The notes below the pieces were generated by a model. It saw nothing but the letters and a program-made list of their open reading frames with translations. It did no database searches and was not told the origin of the DNA. From Planctomycetota bacterium (GTDB lineage Bacteria; Planctomycetota; UBA1135), in contig NVRO01000150.1 in NCBI GenBank assembly GCA_002400895.1, positions 1 through 11,270 of the forward strand: 11,270 nucleotides of DNA, given 5' to 3'. Positions 1 through 6,687 of this stretch are shown here, piece after piece; within the stretch, counting starts at the first letter, position 1, and every line of letters starts with the position of its first letter. Position numbers and translations under genes: made by a program.

Positions 1-1167
1 GATTGGCCTCCTGTCCGTATCGTCACCACGGCTGACGAGCTCGCTGTTGCCATCAATGAATGGCAGGCAGCAGGTAGTTTTGGTATCGACACCGAATCGA
101 ACTCCTTTTACGCCTACACCGACTCTCTTTGCCTGCTCCAGGTGACCGCTGATGGGCAGGATTGGATTGTCGATCCGATTGCGCTTGGCGACGATCTGCG
201 CGCCATCAATCCGCTACTTGAAGACCCCGACTTCATCACCATCCTCCATGCTGCCGAGTTTGACTTGATGTTGTTGAAAAAGGACCTCGGTGCGGAGTTG
301 CGGGGATTGTTCGACACCCAAGTGGCGATGACCTTGCTGCAGCATGAAAAGACCGGGCTGGCGGCACTGATTGAATCCTATTACGGCATGAAATTGTCGA
401 AGAAGGAGCAGCGCTCGAATTGGGGTAATCGTCCTCTGACCGAATCCCAACTTGCCTATGCGAGGATTGATACCCACTTTCTACCCGATTTACACCAGCG
501 CTTGCTGGCAGAATTGGATGAGAAGGGAATGACTGCTGCTGCTGAAGGGGAGTTTCGTCGCCAGGAGCATGAAATATTGCCCCCACGCGAACCTAATTTT
601 GACGCCTGGAAGAAAATCAAAGGGGCTCGCCAACTCAACCCGGGTGCTGCCGCACGACTGCGCGAAATCTTCAGGTGGCGCGAAGAGCTGGCAATCAAAT
701 TGGATCGCCCGGTTTTCCGGGTAATGCCCAACGAGGCAGTAATTGCCCTGGCTAAATCACCTCCGCAAAACGTCAAGCAGTTGGCGGAAATACGTGGTGT
801 CGGCTGGAACCTGGCCAAGCGCAACGGCGGTGACATTCTTGCCGCATTGGATGCGGCGGCCGGAAAAACCGTCGAATCACATATTCCCCCGAAACTGAGC
901 AGTGAGGATCGTCGCCGCTATCGGATTCAACGGGAAAACCGCGAGGTTCTGCGAAAATGGCGCAAGACCTGCGCCGACCAGCTTGGCTTGCCAAGTGAAA
1001 GGCTCATGCATCGTCGTCATCTTGAGGAATTGGGTAAGGTATTGCCCCGCACCCGCGAGGATTTGCTGAATACAGTTCCACTGAACGATTGGCAGCGCGA
1101 GAATCTGGAAGCTTCACTACTGGAAACTCTCGCTGCTCTTCCTGACCCCAACCAATCCGGAGAATAA
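1..1167 (+). CDS. rnd: Ribonuclease D (3'-5' exoribonuclease), 5' end just outside the window
   Basis: This is a DEDDy-family 3'-5' exoribonuclease that would act in the cytoplasm on tRNA and other stable RNA 3' ends. The frame is open from base 1 and gives 388 visible residues, close to the usual RNase D length of about 375. Exo I is 'IDTES' (D30, E32), Exo II is 'HAAEFD' (D88) and Exo III is 'YARID' (Y153, D157). The spacing of these residues matches E. coli RNase D (28/30/85/151/155) with an offset of 2-3, so only a few N-terminal codons should be missing. An HRDC domain follows at about residues 210-285, and a weaker second HRDC-like helical segment lies at about 310-380. A GTG at 142 opens a shorter frame but would remove Exo I, so it is not the start. 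The gene ends two bases before the small Cys-rich gene. The extended 'DTESNSFYAY' motif differs from the enterobacterial 'DTEFVRT' type. Confidence 0.93.
   Translation, partial: DWPPVRIVTTADELAVAINEWQAAGSFGIDTESNSFYAYTDSLCLLQVTADGQDWIVDPIALGDDLRAINPLLEDPDFITILHAAEFDLMLLKKDLGAELRGLFDTQVAMTLLQHEKTGLAALIESYYGMKLSKKEQRSNWGNRPLTESQLAYARIDTHFLPDLHQRLLAELDEKGMTAAAEGEFRRQEHEILPPREPNFDAWKKIKGARQLNPGAAARLREIFRWREELAIKLDRPVFRVMPNEAVIALAKSPPQNVKQLAEIRGVGWNLAKRNGGDILAALDAAAGKTVESHIPPKLSSEDRRRYRIQRENREVLRKWRKTCADQLGLPSERLMHRRHLEELGKVLPRTREDLLNTVPLNDWQRENLEASLLETLAALPDPNQSGE
1159..1162 (+). promoter_or_regulatory. Ribosome binding site of the small Cys-rich gene
   Basis: GGAG lies 7 bases before the ATG at 1170, inside the last codons of the RNase D gene. 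It is the clearest Shine-Dalgarno match in the window. It supports the 74-codon frame as a real gene rather than a chance frame. Confidence 0.7.
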
Positions 1168-1169
1168 AA

Positions 1170-1394
1170 ATGAAGAATTTAATGATGGGCATGATTGCCC
1201 TTACCTTAATTGTAATGCCTGCATGTGCCGGCCTTGGCAAAAGTGCTTCTGCCAGTGCCGGTGATTGTGCCGTCTGTACTGCTGAAAAAAGGGCTACTTG
1301 CGACAAGACTGATTGTGCTGACAAGCAGGCAGTTGCACAGTGCTGTGCCGACGCCAAAGCACTCGGCAAGGATTGCAAAGGCTGCAATAAGTAG
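1170..1394 (+). CDS. Small secreted cysteine-rich protein (possible lipoprotein, possible metal binder)
   Basis: I do not recognise a named family for this 74-residue protein. Residues 1-18 form a signal peptide: a Lys at position 2, then a hydrophobic Met/Leu/Ile core. Cys19 follows 'VMPA', which resembles a lipobox with an unusual Met at -3, so lipidation is possible. Plain cleavage nearby is the alternative. The mature part has eight Cys in 42 residues (33, 36, 44, 49, 58, 59, 69, 72), arranged as CxxC, C, C, CC, CxxC, and ends 'GKDCKGCNK'. Apart from a few Lys and Asp it is mostly Ala. This composition suggests metal binding or multiple disulfides outside the cytoplasm. The start is fixed by GGAG at 1159-1162. 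The gene follows RNase D by two bases, so it is probably co-transcribed. The next gene, facing it, encodes a CobW-type metallochaperone. A role in metal handling is inference only. Confidence 0.75.
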   Translation: MKNLMMGMIALTLIVMPACAGLGKSASASAGDCAVCTAEKRATCDKTDCADKQAVAQCCADAKALGKDCKGCNK

Positions 1395-1431
1395 GATAAG
1401 AACTTATTGACGGTGGTTGGTTTTTCCAACC
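1386..1431. terminator. Hairpins between convergent genes, possible weak terminator
   Basis: Two small inverted repeats fill the gap between the Cys-rich gene and the convergent cobW-like gene. AATAAG (1386-1391) pairs with CTTATT (1403-1408). GGTTGG (1415-1420) pairs with CCAACC (1426-1431) around a TTTTT loop. Neither is followed by a clean U-tract on either strand: the T-run is in the loop, not after the stem. An intrinsic terminator is therefore only suggested by position, immediately beyond the minus-strand stop and 20 bases beyond the plus-strand stop. Confidence 0.3.
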
Positions 1432-2448
1432 TCAGGGTTTGATTTCGCTGGCTTGCAAACCGCGAGCCAGTGATTCTTTATTTAAATCTCGACCAATAAA
1501 AACCAATTCGGTGCGTGGAGTGCGGTCACCCCATGGTTCACCGGCGGCAACATTGAAAAGTTCGTAGGTGCCCTGAAGAACAGCCTGTTCGGGGTGCCCC
1601 TCGAGGTTGAGGAATCCTTTCCATCGAACCAGTTCACCACTATGAGAACTTGCAACAGAGTTAAACCAAAGCTCCGCACGCAAGGGGTCCAGGGGGATGT
1701 CACTGGTAAGGGCGACTGAATGCAAGCCTGCGTGTCCGCTACCAGGCTGGTTGATCTCAAGATGCTCCAGTGGGCGCATCGGTCGACTGGCGAGAACTTC
1801 TTGCAAATCAACTTCCGCATGAATGCAGTGTGAAATCGTGGAGGCCGGATTAATTCTGCTGACGGTGGTCTTACAGTCAGTGAGTTGTTCTTCGTTGACC
1901 AGGTCGGCTTTGTTTACCAGTAACAAATCAGCAAGTGCGATTTGGTCGTGAGCCGCGCTATTTCCAGATAAGGCGCGGTCAAGGTGGAGGGCATCAACCA
2001 TGCAGACGACTGCGTCGACGCGATAGCGCGAGGCAATATTCTCCTCAACCAAAAAGGTGCGTAATAGTGGGGCTGGTTCGGCAACACCGGTAGTCTCCAG
2101 CAGGACACGGTCAAAGTTGCGCGCCGGAAGTAATCCGAGTGCGCGGCGAGACTTTAATCGCTTCAGGGTTTTTACCAGGTCACCTCGTACCGCACAGCAA
2201 ACGCAACCGTTGGAGAGCTCGACAATGGTTTCGTTCGAACTTATTACCAGTCTATGATCCACCCCAATCTCGCCGAATTCATTGACCAATACCGCATATT
2301 TAACTCCCCCGGGAGCACTGAGGATGCGGTTGAGCAGGGTGGTCTTGCCCGCTCCCAGCCACCCGGTAAGCAGGGTGACAGGGGTACGAAAATCCAGCGG
2401 GTCGAGGCCGTTGCCGGAGCTTTCGTGGGGCGGCGAAGGAGAAGTCAT
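1432..2448 (-). CDS. CobW/COG0523-family GTP-dependent metallochaperone
   Basis: This is a cytoplasmic P-loop GTPase of the G3E/COG0523 family, whose members deliver metal (Zn, Co or others) to target enzymes using GTP. In the 338-residue product the Walker A is 'GWLGAGKTT' (29-37), the family metal site is 'GCVCC' (81-85), the conserved 'ETTG' is at 118-121 and the GTP-specificity motif 'NKAD' is at 179-182. A CobW_C domain covers about 240-335. I chose the ATG at 2448. The frame stays open upstream to 2571, but that extension overlaps priA and has no family-like sequence. No clear Shine-Dalgarno precedes 2448. The His-rich stretch many members carry before CobW_C is reduced to a few His ('GSGHAGLHS', about 237-243). 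Which metal it serves cannot be told. The gene diverges from priA and converges on the Cys-rich gene. Confidence 0.9.
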   Translation of the reverse strand: MTSPSPPHESSGNGLDPLDFRTPVTLLTGWLGAGKTTLLNRILSAPGGVKYAVLVNEFGEIGVDHRLVISSNETIVELSNGCVCCAVRGDLVKTLKRLKSRRALGLLPARNFDRVLLETTGVAEPAPLLRTFLVEENIASRYRVDAVVCMVDALHLDRALSGNSAAHDQIALADLLLVNKADLVNEEQLTDCKTTVSRINPASTISHCIHAEVDLQEVLASRPMRPLEHLEINQPGSGHAGLHSVALTSDIPLDPLRAELWFNSVASSHSGELVRWKGFLNLEGHPEQAVLQGTYELFNVAAGEPWGDRTPRTELVFIGRDLNKESLARGLQASEIKP

Positions 2449-2489
2449 TGCGGAACAAGAGTAACGCGCGCGAAGGGTGAGCGTCTGCT

Positions 2490-2495
2490 TACAAT
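2490..2495 (+). promoter_or_regulatory. Possible -10 element of priA
   Basis: TACAAT resembles a sigma-70 -10 hexamer and lies 8 bases before the preferred priA ATG at 2504, inside the 55-bp divergent gap. I see no good -35 hexamer at the right distance. If it is used, transcription would begin almost at the start codon, giving a leaderless or nearly leaderless mRNA. Confidence 0.25.
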
Positions 2496-2503
2496 GCCAC
2501 GTC

Positions 2504-4723
2504 ATGGCTGAGCAACAAGGGTATTTGTTCAAAGTGCCGGAGGGTAAGTACGCCCGCGTGGCACTGGACACCCCGGTGCGCCGCGAATTCAGCTACCGTA
2601 TTCCCGAGGGTTTTGGGGAGGTGTTCGCGGGATGTCGAGTGCAGGTCTCGTTCGGCACCCGCCAGATGGTTGGAGTAGTAGTCGGGGTCGACCCGCATTT
2701 GCCGGCAGGATTAGAGCCTGCTCGTGTTCGTGATATCAGCCTTGTTCTTGACCGGCAGCCGATGCTGACCCCGTCATTGGTGCGTTTGGCACGGCATATT
2801 GCAGACACAACCTTTTGCTCATGGGGGCAGGCGTTGGCCGCCATGTTGCCTGCTGCCCTGCGCAAGAATCATCCACGCCGGACGGTGCCGGTAGTCGAGC
2901 TGGTGAAAATGCCCGAGGCTGTGGAGCTCGAGGAGTTGGCGGTGCGCTGGCCCAAACAGGAAAAAGCACTGGCGTGGTTGCAACGCGCTGGTGGACCGGT
3001 AGAAGTCCGCCAGTTTCTCAGTCGTACCGGATTGTCAAAGTCACCACTGGCCACCTTGGCCAAGAAGGAATTCGTACGCTTCAGTCGGCGGCGAGATTTC
3101 CTCGACCCCTTTGACGGGAAAGAAGTCGAGCCCGACTCTCCGCCAGTGCTTACGGATGCACAGACTGTATGCGTTGATGCGGTTTGCGCGGCATTGGATA
3201 GCGGTAGCCACCAGGACTTTCTGCTGCATGGCATTACTAGTTCTGGCAAGACTGAAATCTATCTGCACGGGCTTAGCCGCTGCCTTGAACAGGGACGAGG
3301 GGCAATCATCCTGGTTCCAGAAATCGCGCTTACCCCGCAAACGGTGGCACGTTTTCGTGCGCGTTGCCGGGAAATCGCGGTACTCCACTCTGGGTTGACC
3401 GATGCTGAGCGTCACGACCAATGGATTGCTCTGCGCGAAGGCAAATTGCGGGTCGTGGTTGGCGCCCGCTCGGCATTGTTCGCGCCGATTCAAAACCTGG
3501 GCTTGATTGTGCTGGACGAGGAACACGAATCGTCCTTCCAGCAGGAATCAACCCCGCGCTATCACGCTCGGGATGTGGCACGTGAGTTGGCGCGACTGGA
3601 GGGTGCGGTGTGCATACTTGGGTCTGCCACTCCGGCACTTGAAACATTTGCCGCTGCCAAACGCGGGGAGTTGCAATTGCTTGAGCTGCCGGAGCGGGTT
3701 GCCGGTGGTGTGCTGCCTCCGGTTGAAGTGGTGGATATGAGGGTTGAAAAGCCCGACAAGAAACACTGGCTGGTGGTGTCCGAACCGCTGCGAAGTGCGA
3801 TGGAAATAACATTTGAGCGCGGTGAACGTGCGATTTTGTTCTTGAACCGACGCGGCTATGCACCGGCTTGGCACTGCCGCACCTGTGGCGCCACGGTCAA
3901 GTGCGGTCGTTGTGATGTAGCTCTTGTCTACCACCGCTGGCGGGAACGCGCCTTGTGCCACTACTGCATGCAGGAGTTGCCGGTTCCAACCCAATGCCCG
4001 GCATGCGACGAACCGGTTTCATTGGTGGGGGTGGGCACCGAGCGTGCCGAGCAAACCATCAAGCGCATGTTTCCTGGAATTCGAGTGGCGCGCATGGATC
4101 GTGACACCATGGTGCGGCGCCAGTCTTACGAGGAAGTGCTTGGCGATTTTGCCGCCGGCAAGTACGACGTGTTACTGGGCACCCAAATGGTGGCCAAGGG
4201 TTTGGACTTTCATGACGTGACCTTGGTCGGAGTGCTTGACGCTGATACTGCCTTGCACCACCCGGATTTTCGCGCTGCAGAACGTTGTTTCAATTTGATT
4301 GCCCAGGTTGGTGGGCGCGCCGGGCGTAGCAAACTAGGCGGCAAGGTGGTGGTGCAGACCTGGATTCCCGAACACTTTTCGATTCGCGCCGCTGCTTCGC
4401 ATGATTACTTCGCCTTCGCAGAGGAGGAGTTGAAGGAACGTCGTCAATGGGGCTATCCTCCCTTCACGCAAATGCTGAGGGTGTTGTTCGAAGCACCTAA
4501 TCGGGGTCGGGCCGAAACCATGGCGCAAGTTGCAGCGGAAAAATTGCAGGCGGTAAATGTTGCCGGTGTGCGCATCCTGGGCCCGGCGCCGCCGCCGGTA
4601 GAGAAGATCAAGAACCGCTACCGCCAACAAATATTGCTCAAGGCGTCCGACTCTGATGCGTTACGACCGATGCTGCCGGTGTTATATGCGCTCAGCGAGA
4701 AGCATGCGGTAATACCGGTTTAA
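2504..4723 (+). CDS. priA: Primosomal protein N' (PriA), replication-restart helicase
   Basis: PriA is a 3'-5' superfamily 2 helicase that recognises stalled or collapsed forks and reloads the replicative helicase. The 739-residue product matches the usual length (732 in E. coli). An N-terminal 3'-DNA-binding domain occupies about residues 1-105. Walker A is 'GITSSGKT' (243-250), Walker B 'DEEH' (338-341), motif III 'GSATP' (373-377) and motif VI 'QVGGRAGR' (601-608). Four Cys pairs of the zinc-binding insert are at 458/461, 467/470, 485/488 and 498/501, all present. The 'YPPF' block follows at about 651-654. I chose ATG 2504 because 'MAEQQGYLF' leads directly into the conserved N-domain. An in-frame GTG at 2477 would add nine Cys-containing residues that look non-coding. 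Neither start has a well-spaced Shine-Dalgarno. The stop interlocks with that of the convergent VWA gene. Confidence 0.96.
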   Translation: MAEQQGYLFKVPEGKYARVALDTPVRREFSYRIPEGFGEVFAGCRVQVSFGTRQMVGVVVGVDPHLPAGLEPARVRDISLVLDRQPMLTPSLVRLARHIADTTFCSWGQALAAMLPAALRKNHPRRTVPVVELVKMPEAVELEELAVRWPKQEKALAWLQRAGGPVEVRQFLSRTGLSKSPLATLAKKEFVRFSRRRDFLDPFDGKEVEPDSPPVLTDAQTVCVDAVCAALDSGSHQDFLLHGITSSGKTEIYLHGLSRCLEQGRGAIILVPEIALTPQTVARFRARCREIAVLHSGLTDAERHDQWIALREGKLRVVVGARSALFAPIQNLGLIVLDEEHESSFQQESTPRYHARDVARELARLEGAVCILGSATPALETFAAAKRGELQLLELPERVAGGVLPPVEVVDMRVEKPDKKHWLVVSEPLRSAMEITFERGERAILFLNRRGYAPAWHCRTCGATVKCGRCDVALVYHRWRERALCHYCMQELPVPTQCPACDEPVSLVGVGTERAEQTIKRMFPGIRVARMDRDTMVRRQSYEEVLGDFAAGKYDVLLGTQMVAKGLDFHDVTLVGVLDADTALHHPDFRAAERCFNLIAQVGGRAGRSKLGGKVVVQTWIPEHFSIRAAASHDYFAFAEEELKERRQWGYPPFTQMLRVLFEAPNRGRAETMAQVAAEKLQAVNVAGVRILGPAPPPVEKIKNRYRQQILLKASDSDALRPMLPVLYALSEKHAVIPV

Positions 4724-4737
4724 CCCCTGGTTAAATC
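4717..4737. terminator. Inverted repeat spanning the two convergent stop codons
   Basis: TTTAACC (4719-4725) and GGTTAAA (4729-4735) form a perfect 7-bp inverted repeat around a 3-base CCT loop. A G-T and then a G-C pair extend it to 4717/4737. Both stop codons, of priA (4721-4723) and of the convergent HEAT-VWA gene (4722-4720), lie in its left arm. No U-tract follows on either strand. A bidirectional terminator or 3'-end stabiliser is possible but not shown. Confidence 0.35.
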
Positions 4738-6687
4738 CACCGCATTGCCGCCGGAGTCCTCAGCCAACTCCGACATGAAATCAGCAGCTGCACTACCGGC
4801 AGCAATGGTGTTTATGCGTATCTTGAGGTCGCGATTTAGCCGACCTATTTCGTTGAGGATATCGGAGCTTGCGGTGCGTTTGCCGATGGTAGGCTGACCA
4901 TCGGTGAGCAGGAATACAGTTTGCACATCTTCGAAAAACAAGGCAGTTTCCAGGGCGTCAAACAAGTTGGTGCCACCACCGGCCCGGGATTCGGAAAGAA
5001 ACTCAATGGCTGCATCTATGTTGGCTTCGCTGGCGACCAACAAGTTATTCTTCCATGGGCGTACCGTGGTTCCGAACAGGACAATCCCGAACGTCTGACT
5101 GGCCGGGAAATTTTTCAGGGTGCTCTTCAGGGCACGGACAAAATGGCTGAGATAAGTCTCTTTCGAAGAGTATCGGGAGCCCATCGAACCACTGGTGTCG
5201 AGCACGAAAACAACACTTCCGGCCGGCACCGTAACCCCGTGGTAGGTGCCGGTGTCACCGTCTCGAATAATCTTGTCGCGAGCGGTTTGCAGCATCTTTT
5301 CTGCCACCTCGCGAGAGGGGAGACGGTAGTCGGGGCGGCGGTCACTCCACCACGCGCGCCATGCGCCGGAATTGTTGCCAAAATCCAAACCGGTGAGCAA
5401 ACAAAGGGTTTCGATGGCTTCAGTCTTGACCCGACCATTATCCCGCTGGCTGAGTGCAATTAACTGTTGTACCGAGGATTCACGCCTCATCCGCAATAGT
5501 GATTCGACCGCCGCGGAACGAACGGCCCACCAGCTGTCAGCGAGCCGCGCCAGGCAAGTTGCGTGGGCGGTGTCGTGATCAAACCAACCCAATGCAGCGG
5601 TGGCATGCAGACGCGTCGGCCCATCCTGATGTCTGGCCAGCTCTACCAAGCGCGGCAAGGTTTTTTCTGGAATACCACCCAACACCGAAAGCGCCCACAA
5701 TGCATCGGTGCGGGTTGACGAATGCCGGTGACCCAGGCGTTTGGTCATCTGGCTGACGGCATCGTCAGGCCGCGCAACCACCATGCCGCGAATCGCCGCA
5801 GAACGCACCCTGAAGTCATTGCTTGCCAGGCTTCGGCGCAAGCCATCAGCTGCCAGCTCAGGTTGGTGGCGTGCAGCAGCAGCGAGTGCTTCCAGCAGTT
5901 TTTCCTGCAGCAAGGTGTCCCGTGTGTTCAGTGCTTTAAGGAGAACTTTGATTTCTTCCTCGCTATCAGCTGAATTCAAGGCCCGAACCACTGAATCCAT
6001 CAAATGGTCATTGCGAGTGTCATCAGCTGCATCAACCAAGGTGCGGAATGCTCTCTTTCCGCCAAACTCCCCCAGCGCTGAAAAGGCGGCGCGGCGAATG
6101 GAAACCACCGGGTTGGTGGCTGCGTTGCGCAGAACATTGAACCCTTTTTCGAGTTTGAGCCGGCCTATTCCTTGCAGTCCGGCAATCTGCAACTGATTGT
6201 CGTCATCATTGGCCGCCCTGATAACCAATGAACTCAAACCGGATGCGCGGTTGTCCAGTAATGTCTTCAAAATAAGAACTCTGGTCTTCGTCTCATCTTC
6301 AGAGTCCCAGCGACCAATCAACCACTTTTGCTGCTCCATTCCCATATGGGCGAGACAACGCAAGGCCTGGTTACGTACCGTATCGGTTTTGGAGGCCGCC
6401 AGATTTTCAAGTTGGTGGCCGCTCGAATCACCATCGGCCAACGAGATTGCGTGGACAGCTGCCGACTGGAGATTGGGGTGAATAGTGGGCAATAGTGAGA
6501 GCAAGACCACGACACCCTGGTCTCCTCCGGTCATGCCGATGCGGTAGAGGGCATTGCTGCGTTTGGCCCGCGATGTTCTGGTCTCCATGGTCTGGTGGAA
6601 AGCGGCAACCAGGGCATCAAGTTCGGAGTCGGGATTCTGGTTGGCCGGACCCATCGTCAGCGCCACGGTCAGCAACAGAGAAATCAT
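4720..6687 (-). CDS. Exported HEAT-repeat protein with C-terminal VWA domain (second of tandem pair)
   Basis: This 655-residue protein has a short hydrophobic N-terminus (1-15, possible cleavage after 'MGPA'), with no basic residue before the core, so export is likely but not certain. A long all-helical region of HEAT-like repeats spans about 40-435. A linker with 'AWRAWW' (442-447) and 'YHGVTVPAG' follows. The VWA domain covers about 490-655, with an intact metal-ion-dependent adhesion site: 'DTSGS' (497-501), T573 in 'GGTN' and D596 in 'LTDGQP'. I see no C-terminal membrane anchor, so it should be periplasmic or secreted. HEAT and VWA domains both usually bind proteins; a partner is not identifiable. 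The ATG overlaps the stop of the upstream paralogue as ATGA, giving coupled translation. Its stop overlaps that of priA, which is convergent. It is clearly paralogous to the upstream gene along its whole length. Confidence 0.85.
   Translation of the reverse strand: MISLLLTVALTMGPANQNPDSELDALVAAFHQTMETRTSRAKRSNALYRIGMTGGDQGVVVLLSLLPTIHPNLQSAAVHAISLADGDSSGHQLENLAASKTDTVRNQALRCLAHMGMEQQKWLIGRWDSEDETKTRVLILKTLLDNRASGLSSLVIRAANDDDNQLQIAGLQGIGRLKLEKGFNVLRNAATNPVVSIRRAAFSALGEFGGKRAFRTLVDAADDTRNDHLMDSVVRALNSADSEEEIKVLLKALNTRDTLLQEKLLEALAAAARHQPELAADGLRRSLASNDFRVRSAAIRGMVVARPDDAVSQMTKRLGHRHSSTRTDALWALSVLGGIPEKTLPRLVELARHQDGPTRLHATAALGWFDHDTAHATCLARLADSWWAVRSAAVESLLRMRRESSVQQLIALSQRDNGRVKTEAIETLCLLTGLDFGNNSGAWRAWWSDRRPDYRLPSREVAEKMLQTARDKIIRDGDTGTYHGVTVPAGSVVFVLDTSGSMGSRYSSKETYLSHFVRALKSTLKNFPASQTFGIVLFGTTVRPWKNNLLVASEANIDAAIEFLSESRAGGGTNLFDALETALFFEDVQTVFLLTDGQPTIGKRTASSDILNEIGRLNRDLKIRINTIAAGSAAADFMSELAEDSGGNAVDLTRG
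6684..6687 (-). other. ATGA start/stop overlap between the two HEAT-VWA genes
   Basis: The TGA of the first HEAT-VWA gene (6686-6684) overlaps the ATG of the second (6687-6685). This arrangement usually means translational coupling by re-initiation. Only a weak GAG precedes it, which fits dependence on the upstream ribosome. Confidence 0.85.

Noticed and set aside
142..1167. GTG at 142 as the start of RNase D
   Set aside because: The frame is open to base 1 and residues before 142 contain the Exo I motif DTE, which the enzyme needs. The gene begins upstream of the window.
1225..1410. 61-codon frame overlapping the small Cys-rich gene
   Set aside because: It is a shifted reading of the same DNA with no ribosome binding site or signal. 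The 1170 frame has GGAG, a signal peptide and a regular Cys pattern.
2449..2571. N-terminal extension of the CobW-type protein to 2571
   Set aside because: It would overlap the start of priA and adds a Cys/Thr-rich stretch unlike the family. The ATG at 2448 gives a normal length.
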